A stretch of DNA of 64,000 nt from Jackrogersella multiformis (Eukaryota; Ascomycota; Sordariomycetes; Xylariales; Hypoxylaceae). The stretch lies in the NCBI GenBank assembly GCA_902806575.1, contig CADCXD010000009.1, positions 1,178,001 to 1,242,000 of the forward strand, in the 5' to 3' direction. This document shows, piece by piece, positions 1 to 11,575 of this stretch. The notes below the pieces were generated by a model. It was given only the letters and a program-made list of their open reading frames with translations. It was not told the DNA's origin and did not search any database. How positions within the stretch are numbered: the stretch's first letter is position 1; each line of letters starts with the position of its first letter. The translations under genes were made by a program, and so were the position numbers.

Positions 1-218
1 TCCTTTGTTATTTTCATGCGGTCCTAGCCGCGTGCCCCTCCCTTCTCTTATCTTCTCTCACGTCTCACCCCCCGCCGAGGGGCACAAAATTTTCCCTACC
101 CCGCTCTGACGTTCTGCACAACATTTTGGTGCACGGAGCAACCAACCCTGGATAATGCCAAGCAACCGAACTAGACATTAGACATTTGACGAACACGCTT
201 GACTGACCCGCTCAACAG
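1..218 (+). other. 3' part of an EF-1alpha intron
   Basis: This non-coding stretch ends in a clear acceptor (CTCAACAG) directly before the exon that resumes EF-1alpha at the residues EAAELGKG. It is pyrimidine-rich, with a CTGAC branch-like sequence shortly before the acceptor. It matches the position of the large variable tef1 intron used in fungal phylogeny. Its donor lies outside the window. Confidence 0.85.
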
Positions 219-1533
219 GAAGCTGCCGAACTTGGCAAGGGTTCCTTCAAGTATGCCTGGGTTCTAGACAAGCTAAAGGCCGAGCGTGAGCGTGGTATCA
301 CGATCGACATTGCCCTCTGGAAGTTCGAGACTCCCCGGTACTATGTCACCGTCATTGGTAAGTGACATTGCAAATGCTTATCCAACCCACCTGTCTCCGT
401 AAAGTACTGATGTCTGGCTTCTAGATGCCCCCGGCCATCGTGACTTCATCAAGAACATGATTACGGGTACCTCGCAGGCCGACTGCGCCATCCTCATCAT
501 TGCCGCTGGTACTGGTGAGTTCGAGGCCGGTATCTCCAAGGATGGCCAGACTCGTGAGCACGCTCTGCTCGCTTACACCCTAGGCGTCAAGCAGCTCATC
601 GTCGCTATCAACAAGATGGACACTACCAAGTGGTCCGAGGACCGATTCAACGAGATCATCAAGGAGACCTCCAACTTCATCAAGAAGGTCGGCTTCAACC
701 CCAAGACCGTTGCCTTCGTCCCCATCTCTGGTTTCAACGGTGACAACATGTTGGCTGCCTCCAGCAACTGCCCCTGGTACAAGGGTTGGGAGAAGGAAGG
801 CAAGGGTGGCAAGGTCACTGGCAAGACCCTTCTTGAGGCCATTGACTCCATTGATCCCCCCAAGCGTCCTACAGACAAGCCCCTCCGTCTGCCTCTCCAG
901 GATGTCTACAAGATTGGTGGCATTGGAACTGTGCCCGTTGGCCGTATCGAGACTGGTGTTCTTAAGCCCGGTATGGTCGTTACCTTCGCCCCGGCTGGTG
1001 TGACTACTGAAGTCAAGTCCGTCGAGATGCACCACGAACAGCTTACCGAGGGCCTTCCCGGTGACAACGTTGGCTTCAACGTGAAGAACGTCTCCGTGAA
1101 GGAGATTCGACGAGGAAACGTTGCTGGTGACTCCAAGAACGACCCTCCTGCTGGCTGTGATGACTTCACTGCCCAGGTTATCGTCATCAACCACCCTGGC
1201 CAGGTTGGTGCCGGTTACGCTCCTGTTCTTGACTGCCATACCGCCCACATCGCCTGCAAGTTCGCCGAGCTCTTGGAGAAGATTGACCGACGAACTGGTA
1301 AGTCCGTCGAGAACTCTCCCAAGTTCATCAAGTCCGGTGATGCCGCCATCGTCAAGATGGTTCCCTCTAAGCCCATGTGTGTCGAGGCATTCACCGACTA
1401 CCCTCCTCTTGGTCGTTTTGCCGTCCGTGACATGCGTCAAACCGTCGCTGTCGGTGTCATCAAGGCTGTGAACAAGAGCAGCAAGACTGGTAAGGTTACC
1501 AAGTCTGCCGCTAAGGTAACGGGCAAGAAATAA
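219..1533 (+). CDS. tef1: translation elongation factor EF-1alpha, 3' part (5' end outside window)
   Basis: EF-1alpha is the GTPase that delivers aminoacyl-tRNA to the ribosome A site in the cytosol. The visible coding sequence is exon 219..357 plus exon 425..1533, joined across a 67-bp intron (GTAAGT..TTCTAG) that splits the Asp codon of the G3 motif DAPGH. It gives 415 residues. The G4 motif NKMD and the domain II start [11 protein letters not shown] are visible, and the protein ends in a Lys-rich tail (TGKK) before TAA. The family is about 460 residues, so about 45 N-terminal residues, including the P-loop, lie left of the window. Codon use is strongly C-ending, as expected for a very highly expressed gene and unlike its neighbours. 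The long antisense ORFs here are by-products of that bias. Confidence 0.97.
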
Positions 1534-2172
1534 ACTCGCCTATCACAACCTATCTGCTGGCGCCGGATATGTCGCGTCTTCAGATCGTCGGCTGCCTTGA
1601 ACCCTTCACGACACGACCTATGCCTCTACGAATTTCCTTTGGTTTGACACGATCTGTTCTCGGACGCTTGACTTCGGAACGTGATATGAGGGGAAGGGTT
1701 ATGGGCATTTCCGCGACAAAACTTTCTCATGCGTTTGTAGTAAAATAGAGTCATAGACCGTGATTCCCCCACCTTACTCCTACGTGACCATGACGCTTAT
1801 AATGTGATTTTGCCTCGCCTAGAAATTTGTGAACATCTTCCCTCTTGCCTTGTTTGTTTTCTTCTCTGCCTCCGGTGTTGTATTATACCTTTACTTCAAA
1901 CCGATTTTTTTATTTAGCATTGAGGATCATTCCCTTAAGACGTGTAAACAGTAATGGTAGTTTCTGATGTTGCTCACTAATGTCACATCAAAATACTTGC
2001 AACGAGTACTATATGCCCTTATAATAAAACAGTGATCGAGTGTCTATTTGCATAACTTGCAGTGCTGAGTGGGCGATTCCTCCGTGGTCTTTAAACCGAC
2101 GGAGGGGACAGACACCATTAGGTATCCAACTTCCCTATAGATGCATCTATATATAACGGATACCATGCTAAA
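1534..2172. other. convergent intergenic region, tef1 / SLS1
   Basis: This 639-bp stretch lies between two convergent genes, so it should hold both 3' UTRs and polyadenylation signals. It is T-rich around 1850-1920. I see no ORF of note and no repeat worth naming. Confidence 0.6.
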
Positions 2173-4860
2173 TCAGGGGTGTTCAGATCTTCGCTTGGCA
2201 GCTATATAACCCGACCACATATCATCAATCCTGGCTAATTTATGGCAATAGGCAAGGAAGTCGTCATGAAGTCTCCCCGTGTCCGCTTCAACGGCGGAAG
2301 TATCACTCCTGAACCCAGGCTCGAGGCTGGCCTCAGCCCTGGAACTAGTCGCGTGTTCCGAATAGATGGAAGTGTACGTTAGGTTGAACCCCTCGTACGG
2401 CATCGAAACGGAGCGGTGGACTTCTAAACCGGTGAATGTGTACAAGGTGCTGATAAGCTCGTCCGGGTCGGTAACAGGGTCCGTACCTACGGGGAACTTA
2501 TCGGGGTCGCTGAAGAGGCGCCTCGGGATAGGGAACCTCTGCCTCGGCGGCACCTCAAGCTTGCTGTGCCATAGGTCGAGGCGTGCAGGCCCGAGGAAGT
2601 CGGCAAGCGGCTGCCAGGTAGCGAACTTGATAGGGTCACCCTCGATCATCGAGTACTCCGCTTGCGTGAAGCGCAGGTCAACAAGGGACGCGGGAAGCAT
2701 CACATCAGTGATGTGTGTCTGTTTGATGGCTCGCAAACTCTCGACGCCTCTAATCTCGCCGTCTGACGTCGCGAGGCGGAGCTCGAGAAGAGGCGCCAGG
2801 AATACTTGGGTTTGTTCCAGCCCGGCTTTACTATTTCTCTTTCTCGGTTGGCCAGGTGATATGTTGATAGCAGGCGAGGGCCAAAAGCGGATAACTATGG
2901 TTGTTTTTGTCTGTATGAGCGCATGGTTTGCTTCGTCGCTGTTCGCTTCCAATCTAGCAAGGTTAAGAGGATGCGGCGCCGCCGATGCAAACGCACGTGG
3001 GTGGTTGGCGGTTAGGAGATCTAGGAGGGGAGGGGGTGAGGCTGATGGCTCATTTGCGTGTAATAAATAGCCGAAGGTTACTCTGGTTGACACATTAAGA
3101 TCTTTAGCCCATCTCACTGGGTGGGCGGGAAACGGGCTGTCCGGTAAGAATTCCTTGTTCTCATCGAACTGAGGAAATCCGGGCTGCAGTTCGACCGGGA
3201 GCTTGAGCTTCTCGAGCGTACTCTCTATCTTTTGACTGCTACCATCGGGTACTAATGGGAGTGTGTAGCGAGCCCACTGACCCATCCGATCCTTCCACCC
3301 CAACTTCTCCCTATTTACTGCGTCTGTAACGAACCGCCCGGCAGCTCTATCATCTAAGTCTGCTGCATAGAGAGTAGTGGTGGTTGCTGGTTGTGGAGTG
3401 AAAGCAGTAAGCAGCAGACGGAAAACAACTTCGCGAAGGTCTTCCAGAACTGTGAGGCCCTGAGAGGCGCGTGTTTTCAGTTCTATCCAAGTAACGTGGA
3501 GCTAGGACGATAGGATCAGTACGCCTAGATATAGTATAGGAAGAAGGGGCTTGATTTAGGAGATCAGCACTAACCCGACCAGTTGTACCCTTTCTAACAT
3601 GCGTGTTCGTAATACGCCCGACCTCCTCCAGCACTGCTTCGTCGATGGGCTTCGAGGAGACAAAGCTCACCGGGAACGCCTTGAAGGCAATCTGCTTGAG
3701 GGTCTCATTCAAGTCTTCTATTAAGGTGGCAGCCTTTGTTTTCTTCGTAACGAGGCGCAGCATCTTGGAATTCCGAAATGCCTCAACCTTTTCGCCCGGG
3801 TCTAACCATATTTTACCCATGACGGTCATCCATCTCTGCGTCCCACCTATTATTGAGGATTTAGAGAAGTCATACCTAAAGGGGAAGTATAGAGGACAGA
3901 CGTACGCATTAAGAGAAGGAACTCGCGGTTTTTTATCTTGACTCTCGTTTCACCGAGTCCAGCATTGAGCTCTTCGATCGAAAGACCCCAGCACTCACGC
4001 ATGATTCGTACGGCAAGTTTCTCCTTTATAGTAGCCGAATCGGTTACGTATCCATGCAGGCTAGGATTGGTCCCCTGTTCGATATTTGGCTGACTACCCA
4101 GCGGCACCCATAGGCTGATATCAACGATCCAGTCATATTTCCGAGCTTGGGCATTCTCACTAGTTTGGTGAGATTTGAACCGAATACCTTTGGGTTTATG
4201 ATGGTCGAGGTAATCACTAAGCTGGGCGCTGAGGAATCCTTCCATCAGTAAGGCCTGTAACTTGTAGAACTCTTTTCCGGGTAGGGCAACTTCCGTCTCT
4301 GGCCTTAGATCATCGATGTTATCACGAACTTCTTGGGCCACCGGCGGCTCCCGTTGGCTTTGGAGTAGCGCTTCGATGTCGGTAGGTTGGCTGCTGGGGT
4401 CGTCCTCGGGACTCTCAGGTTCAAGGGGATGATTCTTCCTTCGATACAGGCCTTCATCCCTCATGACAATAACCGAAGCAGGCTTGCCTAGCATATCGGA
4501 GTCGAGGCTTTCGGCATCCTCTGAGAGAATCCTGTTGCGAGAGAGGCGCCTCTTGCGCATATTAAACTTCTTTACTCCAAGCCTCCTTTCTCCAAACTTC
4601 CTTTCTCCAGGCCCCTCGCCGTTTCGATATTCCGCACCATGCACTTGCTCCTGGCTCTTAAAATCCGAATCTTGTTCTTTGGAAAACTGATCGTGATCTA
4701 GAGAGCGGGTAGGCGAGCTAGTGGCAAAGAGACGCAAACTTGGATGCTGGATTCTGACGATGCGACGACTGGGCACCTGAAGAGGTTGAGCATACTGACG
4801 CAGAATACGTAACCGGCATCTGAGACAGATGGTGCCGCCAGACACACTTGAAGCAATCAT
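2173..4860 (-). CDS. SLS1: SLS1-like mitochondrial inner-membrane regulator
   Basis: The family couples mitochondrial transcripts to translation at the matrix face of the inner membrane. The model is complement(2173..3501, 3575..3846, 3906..4860), 851 residues, with introns of 73 bp (GTTAGT..CCTAG) and 59 bp (GTACGT..AATAG). The start at 4860 begins an Arg/Ser-rich, acid-poor mitochondrial presequence; an in-frame Met at 4920 would add 20 residues. The family-like blocks run in order: an N-terminal domain (EKLAVRIMRECWGL), a first KH-like part with KTKAATLIEDLNE, a second beginning VTWIEL, then a C-terminal domain with FTGLEVHRSVSMPYEG. The assignment rests on recognition of these blocks. The gene is divergent from NSE3 over a 509-bp shared promoter region. 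Confidence 0.8.
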
Positions 4861-5369
4861 AGAGGGCGTATGGCTATATCTGCCCTGTCTCTTTCTGTGT
4901 GTATGCGCGTATGTCCGCACCTAGGTATGTTAGTAACCTTGGAAGTCTGTCTCTACAAATGTTGTCTCTACAAAAGAAAAGAAGAAGGAAAATATTCTGA
5001 GATGTAACAAATTTTTTTTATTTCCTAATCAGGTAATAAGCTTTATCGTATTAGGTTTTTGTGCATAGCGCAACTCCATTTTATTTTATTCCATCGTGTC
5101 GATAAGCGGGTTGGCAGGTAGCAGGGGTACATCTCGATTCTCCACGCGTTTTAAGTTACATACTACATATGTACGTACCTAGTACACTACATCCATACCT
5201 TGGTCTTATTGTCCCCACCTGCCACCGTGCCTTGTAACATTTACACCAATTACACATCTATTGAACACACGTTGGTATTCCCACGATTCTATATTTTCCC
5301 GCTTGGCCAAAGAGGAAGAAAGAAAAAACCCCTTCCCCGTTTACCAATCTTTTAATCACGACTGCAACC
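4861..5369. promoter_or_regulatory. bidirectional promoter region, SLS1 / NSE3
   Basis: This 509-bp gap lies between two divergent start codons. It is A+T-rich with several T runs, and a pyrimidine-rich stretch runs up to the NSE3 start. No TATA box is clear. The gene layout is seen directly; promoter function is inferred from it. Confidence 0.5.
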
Positions 5370-6422
5370 ATGCCTCCACAGACTCAGACCCAGAGACGGC
5401 GAAGAACTGGCAACCATGATGAAGTCGATGAGCCGAGCCGACGCCGTCAGTCCCGTCGCAACAATGAGTCGGTCGATTCCGAGGCCTCTGAAGATGACCA
5501 AGATGGCGATGTCGATATGGAGAGGGCGGGTGATGGTACAGAAGGCCAATTGGTCAAAAAGCTTGTGCGATACGCTCTGGCATGCGAATACGCGAGGATA
5601 CCCATTAGGAGAGATGGCATTCGAGACAAAGGTGAGTCCGTTCAACTACATACCAGATAACCAGCCTAGAATAGAAGCATCTAACGACATGGGCTAGTTC
5701 TGGGAAGCAATCCGAGGTTATTTAAACGAGTGTTTGAAGATGCCCAAGCACAGCTTCAAAAAGTGTTCGGCATGGAGATGGTTGAATTGCCCGTCAAAGA
5801 AAAGCGTACACTAAAGGAGAAGCAGAGTAAGGAATACCCACAACTAGCCAGTATACCATGGTCTCGGTGTCTATCGCTGTTTTGCTAATCAAGTCATGAA
5901 GAGGCAAACGCTAGGAAAGCTGCTTCTCAAAGCACCACGTCCTCCCGACAATACATATTGGTTTCGACCCTACCACCGGAATACAAGTCGCAGTCCGTCA
6001 TCGCCCCATCGCGAATACCAAGCGCACCCGAAGAAGCCGCGTACGTCGGGTTCTACACCATGGTCATCTCGTTGATCGTCCTCAACGGGGGGGAGCTGAG
6101 CGATACGAAGCTAAGACGGTACCTAACCCGCATGAATGCCAGTCAGAACTTGCCGATGGATAAAACCGACAATGTGCTGCAGAAGGTTGTGAAGCAGGCC
6201 TATGTCGACAAAGTAGTGGAAAAGAGTGACGGGGACGAGGATGCTATAACCTGGTGTGTGGGGCCCAGAGGAAGAGTGGAGGTTCCGCCTGAGAGCATTG
6301 CGGCCGTCGTCACCGAAGTCTGGGGCGAGCTACCGGATGATTTCAACACGAAGCTGCAAAGGAGCTTGGGAATACAGGAACCTCATCGGCTTCAAGCTGA
6401 AAATGGGATCCCCGAGGAATGA
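5370..6422 (+). CDS. NSE3: Nse3, MAGE-domain subunit of the Smc5/6 complex
   Basis: Nse3 is the kite/MAGE subunit that with Nse1 and Nse4 regulates Smc5/6 in recombination and repair in the nucleus. The exons are 5370..5631, 5698..5826 and 5902..6422, with introns of 66 and 75 bp (GTGAGT..CTAG and GTAAGG..GAAG), giving 303 residues. The first 60 residues are charged and low-complexity (QRRRRT, then EDDQDGDVDME). The MAGE homology region follows: KLVRYALACEY at the start, then GFYTMVISLIVLNGG and LRRYLTRMN in the first winged helix, and the second winged-helix part with VLQKVVKQAYVDKV and the tail WGELPDDFN. Length and order match fungal Nse3. The final residues after the MAGE fold are variable. 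Confidence 0.85.
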
Positions 6423-6733
6423 GTATTGAAGGCAATGTGAATTGGAGCTCCACTAAGAATATTGAAGGTTCTCGGTAATGATAACGACGACGCACGCTTT
6501 ACTTGAATTCATAGTCGGTGTAATCCTGCTAGGCGCCCAAATATGAAGAATGGCCTGCATTTGGCGATTCCCACCTTGTATTGTCTTATTTAGATACGAC
6601 AGCGAACCTAACCATCTTTGACTCTTTAAGCTCTACGGTATACCAGCGGTCTCTGCCATTCAACAGCGGTAGGCATAAAATATAGTTATAGGGTATAGTA
6701 TGCTAATCGACAATATCGGGATCTCGAACATCA
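6423..6733. other. convergent intergenic region, NSE3 / SF3B5
   Basis: This 311-bp gap separates two convergent genes and should contain both 3' UTRs. I see nothing else in it. Confidence 0.5.
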
Positions 6734-7079
6734 TCAAGCGGGTCTCTGTATCGGCTCTTCGCCTTCGCGTGGAGGAGGTGGGCCACACGGCTGTATCATT
6801 TTTCGTAGAAGCTGAGCTCGGACCTTGGCCGCAGGCTCATTCTGAGCGAGCGAAATGTAGGCCAGTTGGGGTGGATGGCCGACAATACTCGAGTAAGTGT
6901 CTCGCGCGACGTTTGTTCTCCATTCCCACGAGGTCGTGTCTGGGTGGCCAGTGCCGACGTACTTCGCCTGTAGTCTCTCAAGTTCCTGCTGAGTGCGCAG
7001 CTTGTCCGCCTACCCACGATCATCAGTAATTTACTCGAAGGGGAAGAAACCGGATAGTGGAGAAGCTCAGACGGACCAT
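6734..7079 (-). CDS. SF3B5: SF3b 10-kDa subunit (SF3B5 / Ysf3)
   Basis: This is a small core subunit of the SF3b module of U2 snRNP, which recognises the branch point. The model is complement(6734..7009, 7077..7079), 92 residues. The first coding exon is only the ATG; the 67-bp intron runs from GTCCGT to GGGTAG with a TACTGAT branch site. The reading frame is short and masked by an overlapping longer ORF in another frame, so it is easily missed. Family landmarks are plain: ELERLQAKYVGTGHPDTTSWEW near the start (first 20 residues after the start region), the RDTYSSIVGH block, LAYISLAQNE, and the ending RKMIQPCGPP. Human SF3B5 is 86 residues, so the length is normal. The only doubtful point is the ATG-only exon. 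Confidence 0.87.
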
Positions 7080-7778
7080 GGCAATGAGGTATATTGGCGT
7101 TTAGCAGTTTGCAACTTATGTCGGGTTTACCTAGATTGCGTGTTGACCTGGATCGTATGTTGATTGATATAAAGGATGCTAAGAGCTTGAAGTTGTTTAT
7201 TATTACCAAAGACCCACCTTATGAAGTTAATACATATATGTACATACATACCTCTATGTAGTACGTACCGTTGGGTAAACCCCTGCACTTCTGTAACTTT
7301 AATACCTAACTGGTGGTTGGCAATGCTTGGCGCTTGGACCTGCAGTGTTACCTACCCGCAGACTCCAAGCTAGTACCTAAGTAGTACTGTACCTACCTGG
7401 TACTTAGTCGCCTACGTAGCTAAGGCTATAGTCCTTCGTACCCGACATGTACCGCCTTCTCAGAATTTTATCCACTTCAACCTTATCCAATTCATTCACT
7501 TACACGTTCACTTACATATGTATGTATATTAGAATCCAATTACAGTGCCTATCCCTCTAATTCCTCAAGCTCATCACTATACAGTTATTATAAGGGCACA
7601 CAATCTAGCCATTTCTTTTAAGTCACCTTCGAAATCTGACCCTTGCGCTTGGTCTCCTTTGGCACGACGTGCCATCTACTACGGGACAGAGGGTGTAATA
7701 GGATTGTATAAGGCTGTTTATACGTTCTTGTTCCCCTATAGCAGTGCGATCTGTATCTTTATCTGTATACCTGAAAGG
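7080..7778. promoter_or_regulatory. divergent promoter region, SF3B5 / MYND-like gene
   Basis: This 699-bp gap lies between divergent genes. It contains the palindromic CCTA/TAGG-type motif in several partial copies between about 7225 and 7440 (for example TACCTACCTGGTAC). An open frame continuous with the downstream gene runs back to 7545 but has no ATG before 7779. Confidence 0.5.
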
Positions 7779-9165
7779 ATGCTGGAGCCATGGGATGAAG
7801 TTATCTCCCTTCAAAAGGAGCGCCAGCTTTGTGCCGATGATGTACAAACCATCAAGGCGTCCTGCATGAAGGACCACGGCAAGAAGCATCCTATCGAATG
7901 TCCAGATTGCTGGACTCGTCTCCTCAACCGCATAAGAGATCGATATCTTAACTCTGCGTCTAAGGAATGGTTTTCGGGTCGACGGCCATTTTTGCTCGAG
8001 CTTGATACTATGTTCTCTAGGGCTCACAATTTTGAGGTAGACCTCAACATCATCGAGCAGCGTATACTCGACGAGAAGAGAGAGTGGTACAGAGATAAAG
8101 TAAAGAATTTAGGGCTTCAGCATGCAACCAAGTCTTCACCCGAGGAACGAGCTCTACAGCAAAGAATCAATGACCGGAGCATTACTGTGGATCAGCTTGC
8201 TTCGGAACTGAGGGAGACCTTTAGTGACGGTGCTGTCCAGAACCAGCAAGCGTTCAACGAATTTTTAGGGAGGTTGAGAAATGCCAAGTCTCCTCAAGCA
8301 CGCAACGACGCCTACATTGATATCTTTTTTCAACCAAGCCACGACCTTTCCGGCGCTGCAAAATCCCAAAAGTATATTGATATGGTCAGAAATGGGACCT
8401 CAATTACCGATGCAATCAGTACTGTGATCCGCGATCGACATGCCGCCAAAAGCGATCAAGATCAGAAGCAGGCACTCCACACGAAACTCGAGGAGCTAAA
8501 GAGAGCTAAGGCAGCACACGAACTTGACAAGGCGCGGAGAGACAAGGCTCGACAGGATAAGGCCAAAGCCGCGGCGCCTTCTAATGGTCGGCATGACCTT
8601 CCATCATGTTCAGCCTGCTCAAAAGTTCCAGACGCGCAAGATTTTATTATGTGTCCTCTATGCCAAATACTTAGCGATTATTACGGCCTTCGAAATGAAC
8701 CTATGTTATTCTGCTCGCAAGAATGTGAGAGTGAGCGCTATGTGAATTGCCCCCTCCTTCCCCCACCTGGATTGTTTGAAGACTCATTGGTGACAGGAAC
8801 CGCATGTCGAAGCAACACACAGTTGTGCCTCTGGTCAGGACTGTGTTCGTCTTCATGATGAAGATGTGGAAATGGACGAGGGTGGAACTATCTTAGTATT
8901 CTGTCGGGAATGTGTAGAAATCCTCGGCGTTTCGTCTACTTTTTGTTCATCCCGCTGTTTCAACGAGAATTTCCAGCACCACCGCGACGCCGTCCATCTT
9001 CTCGAACGCAAAAACACGCAGCACGAAATAAACGATGAAAACCAGCTTGAGTTCAACCTGGAGGATAAGACAAAGTACCACGCAAAAAGGATCGAGGAGC
9101 ACCTTGTCACGTTTGACGATGCCATGATAGGATGGCAGCGAAAGACGAGCGCGATAGTCAAATGA
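7779..9165 (+). CDS. unknown protein with two MYND-like zinc clusters
   Basis: The exons are 7779..8741 and 8797..9165 (55-bp intron, GTGAAT..GACAG), giving 443 residues. The start at 7779 is the first ATG in the open frame. Residues 1-120 hold a Cys/Asp-rich beginning (CMKDHGKKHPIECPDC). Residues 130-275 look helical, with a Lys/Arg/Glu/Ala-rich coiled-coil segment (KAAHELDKARRDKARQDK). At about 277-345 is a first cluster, C-x2-C then C-x2-C, FCSQEC and a His/Cys tail. At about 357-390 is a second, C-x2-C, FCSSRC, then HHRDAVH. The spacing resembles MYND fingers, which mediate protein contacts, but neither copy is a perfect match. I do not recognise the family and assign no function. Confidence 0.8.
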
Positions 9166-9715
9166 GGAGCTTGGGGTTTATAACAGGTACTTTGAGGTCA
9201 TTCGAAGATTCATGATGAAGGTAGACAGGCCTTAGGAGGAGGTCGATGCATTTGTCTACCTACCTAGGTATGAGGTACATATGTATGTAATCCTAAGGTT
9301 CAATATTCGATTACAAGTACTTACCTAGGTATGTACCTAGGTACATAGTTCGGAAATAATTACCCATGTACATGTTACAGGGTTGACTTTGGCTTGTTGG
9401 TATTAATAGCTACCTGCAACGGATCAATCTTGATAACTCCGAGGTGACATTGTCCGTGCTCGGCGCCGATTGTGCTACCTACTAGACCGAATGACCACTT
9501 TAAAATAAATAAATAGCTGTATCAAGACTGCCGTCGATATCGAATATCGCGGTCGGCATTTTTCCAATCAGTTGCATCATCCTTTCTTGTCTTTCTTTCT
9601 AACCTACCCCCACTTCCGAGTCTCCACAGCCACAGTAAAATAATTAACGTTTCCCTCCGAGTTCTTATCTTTTCAAAACCCTTCATCAGTCTACAATAAC
9701 GTCTAGCGCATCGAT
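9166..9715. other. intergenic region with CCTA/TAGG palindromes
   Basis: This is the 550-bp gap before ISD11. Palindromic motifs cluster at about 9256-9350 (TACCTAGGTATG and related copies). The last 150 bp are pyrimidine-rich, as expected for a fungal promoter and 5' UTR. Confidence 0.5.
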
Positions 9716-10412
9716 ATGTCTATCGTTTCAGCCCTCAAAGGCGACTTGCCGCAACAAGCTCGGACATTGGTGAGGCGACTTTTCCTACATTCAGAAGCAT
9801 AATACTTTCCAATAACCCGGCTGTCCCGAGGATTAAACTATGCGCATTCTGTGTCTCGCAATTGCAAACCGAGCTAATCTGATCTTTAACTTTCTAGTAC
9901 CGAAGGCTTTTGCGTCAAGGCGGACAGTTCGAGGCATATAACTTCAGAGAGTATGCGAAGCGGCGAACGAAAGACGCCTTCCGAGAGAATGTGAATGTAC
10001 AAGATCCCAGGGAGGTACAGACCCTCATACAACAGGGGCTCAAAGAGCTGCAAATGATGAAGGTAAGGGATCAATATGTTCTACGACCAACTAAACTCCC
10101 TCGGCGGGGGGGAAACGGTACGATATAATGAGCAGCCTGGCTGACTGGGTTTTGCTTCCCTGCTATAGCGCCAAACCGTCATCAGCAAATTCTACGAGAT
10201 AGATCGATTAGTAGTCGAGGGTGGAATGTCGGTATGTGGAATTCATCTCTGGCGATCAAACGCACTCACTAACTACCTACAACAACAACAGGGCAAGCAA
10301 AGCGGAAAGTCAGGAGATATCACGAGACAGAAAGATACAGGGTGAATACTGTTTCCTGCGGCGGGGGGGGGGGAGCATTCGGTCGCTAACCTTTTTTTAT
10401 AGATGGGATTAA
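9716..10412 (+). CDS. ISD11: ISD11 / LYRM4, cysteine desulfurase accessory protein
   Basis: Isd11 stabilises the cysteine desulfurase Nfs1 in the mitochondrial matrix for Fe-S cluster assembly. The exons are 9716..9769, 9898..10062, 10169..10231, 10292..10341 and 10403..10412, giving 113 residues. The LYR motif spans the first junction (TL then YRRLLRQG), followed by [14 protein letters not shown] and [14 protein letters not shown]. The last coding exon is only 10 nt and completes the C-terminus as ..KDTGWD then TAA; its intron (GTGAAT..TTATAG) has a perfect GCTAAC branch site and contains a run of G. Without that splice the frame stops two residues earlier at 10343. I prefer the spliced form because I recall a Gly-Trp-Asp end in ascomycete Isd11; that point is from memory. 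Confidence 0.87.
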
Positions 10413-11575
10413 TACGATACTGTACGTATGAAGAAGCCACGTGCTATCGGCATAGGGGTCATACTACCATTCTGGTGCGCTTCACTCCCAACACAAGAGA
10501 CGGACGCAATGACCCTGTACTATTATCATCATGACAAGTTATTGTACATCAAGGGCCCGATCGAATTCCAAGCTGGCGGCGTTGGACCTTCTGTTTTATA
10601 GGAGCACCAAGGCTCTCCCAACAGAGAAGGCAGAGATGGAATCGGGTTAGATTTGACACCCACGAACGAGGATAGAGGTTTAGCTTGCGAGCAAAGTAAT
10701 TTCTGGTGAGGTAACGAAAATCAAAGCTACCTCACAGCCTTATACTTAATACCAAAGATCTATTCTGCTTGATTGAAGGTATCTTACATAGTACCTAGGT
10801 GCCTAGAGATTTAGAGCTACCTAGGTACCGATCGTATTACAAGATCCATTACTTACAAGTAGGTAGGTACTCATGAAAAGCAAGACATTACTAGGTACTC
10901 TAGGTACCTATAAGCATCATCATGACCAATAGGTACCTAGATGCTCTGCTCTATTTTCGCCCCCCCTTCCTAGTATTTTAATTGTTTTTCCAATGTGATT
11001 TAACGTCGACCTTCAATTCATACCCCGATCAATATTGTATCTGTAGAGCAGTAGAGAATCATCTACCCATATGCCTATGTACTGACCTAGGTACATGGAC
11101 AACTCGGATCCAATGGTCGAAAGAAAGGGGTGAATGAGGAGGTGGTACCTACAGTGCGATCCTACGGTCTACCTACATATGTCATAAGGTACCTAGGTAG
11201 TGGGGGATACATCCATGATGTGGGTATTGTTTGGCGCTTTGACCTTTTCGTATTAGATAAGATATTATGTAATCGCTCTCAGTTGGTTAAATGATTTGTC
11301 GTCGCGCTTCAACTCTCACAACTCGGTTGCGCAACGAATAACCATCACGAATAATTTGCGATAGCGCATGTCTGTCTGTTTTATACGTCGCATCAATACG
11401 GCATCTCTTTCTTGGGTCAAATAGACGTTTCGGGTACATGTCCTGATACTTGCACTATCCGTTTAGGCAATTGGTTCTTTTAATTGCCCTTCACGGGGTG
11501 CGTTCGTTGTCAAAACTTTGAATTAATTCTGGAAAGAGCAAAGGCCACCACTGCCGGGTCGCACTCGACGTCCTC
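10413..11575. other. intergenic region rich in CCTA/TAGG palindromes
   Basis: This 1.16-kb gap has no supportable gene. Palindromic motifs occur at about 10790-10935 (several copies of ACCTAGGTAC type), 11085-11100 and 11185-11202. The right third is the likely promoter of the next gene. Confidence 0.55.

Noticed and set aside
580..1440. 286-codon minus-strand ORF opposite EF-1alpha (and two smaller ones)
   Set aside because: It is exactly antisense to a highly biased coding sequence; C-ending codons remove stops on the other strand. No family features.
2366..3070. 234-codon plus-strand ORF opposite SLS1
   Set aside because: It mirrors the SLS1 exon, and its translation is irregular with no recognisable motif.
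6796..7209. 137-codon minus-strand ORF overlapping SF3B5
   Set aside because: The conserved SF3B5 protein lies in a different frame on the same strand, so this longer frame is incidental.
7545..7778. N-terminal extension of the MYND-like protein by 78 codons
   Set aside because: The open frame contains no ATG before 7779, and the extension has no protein-like conservation.
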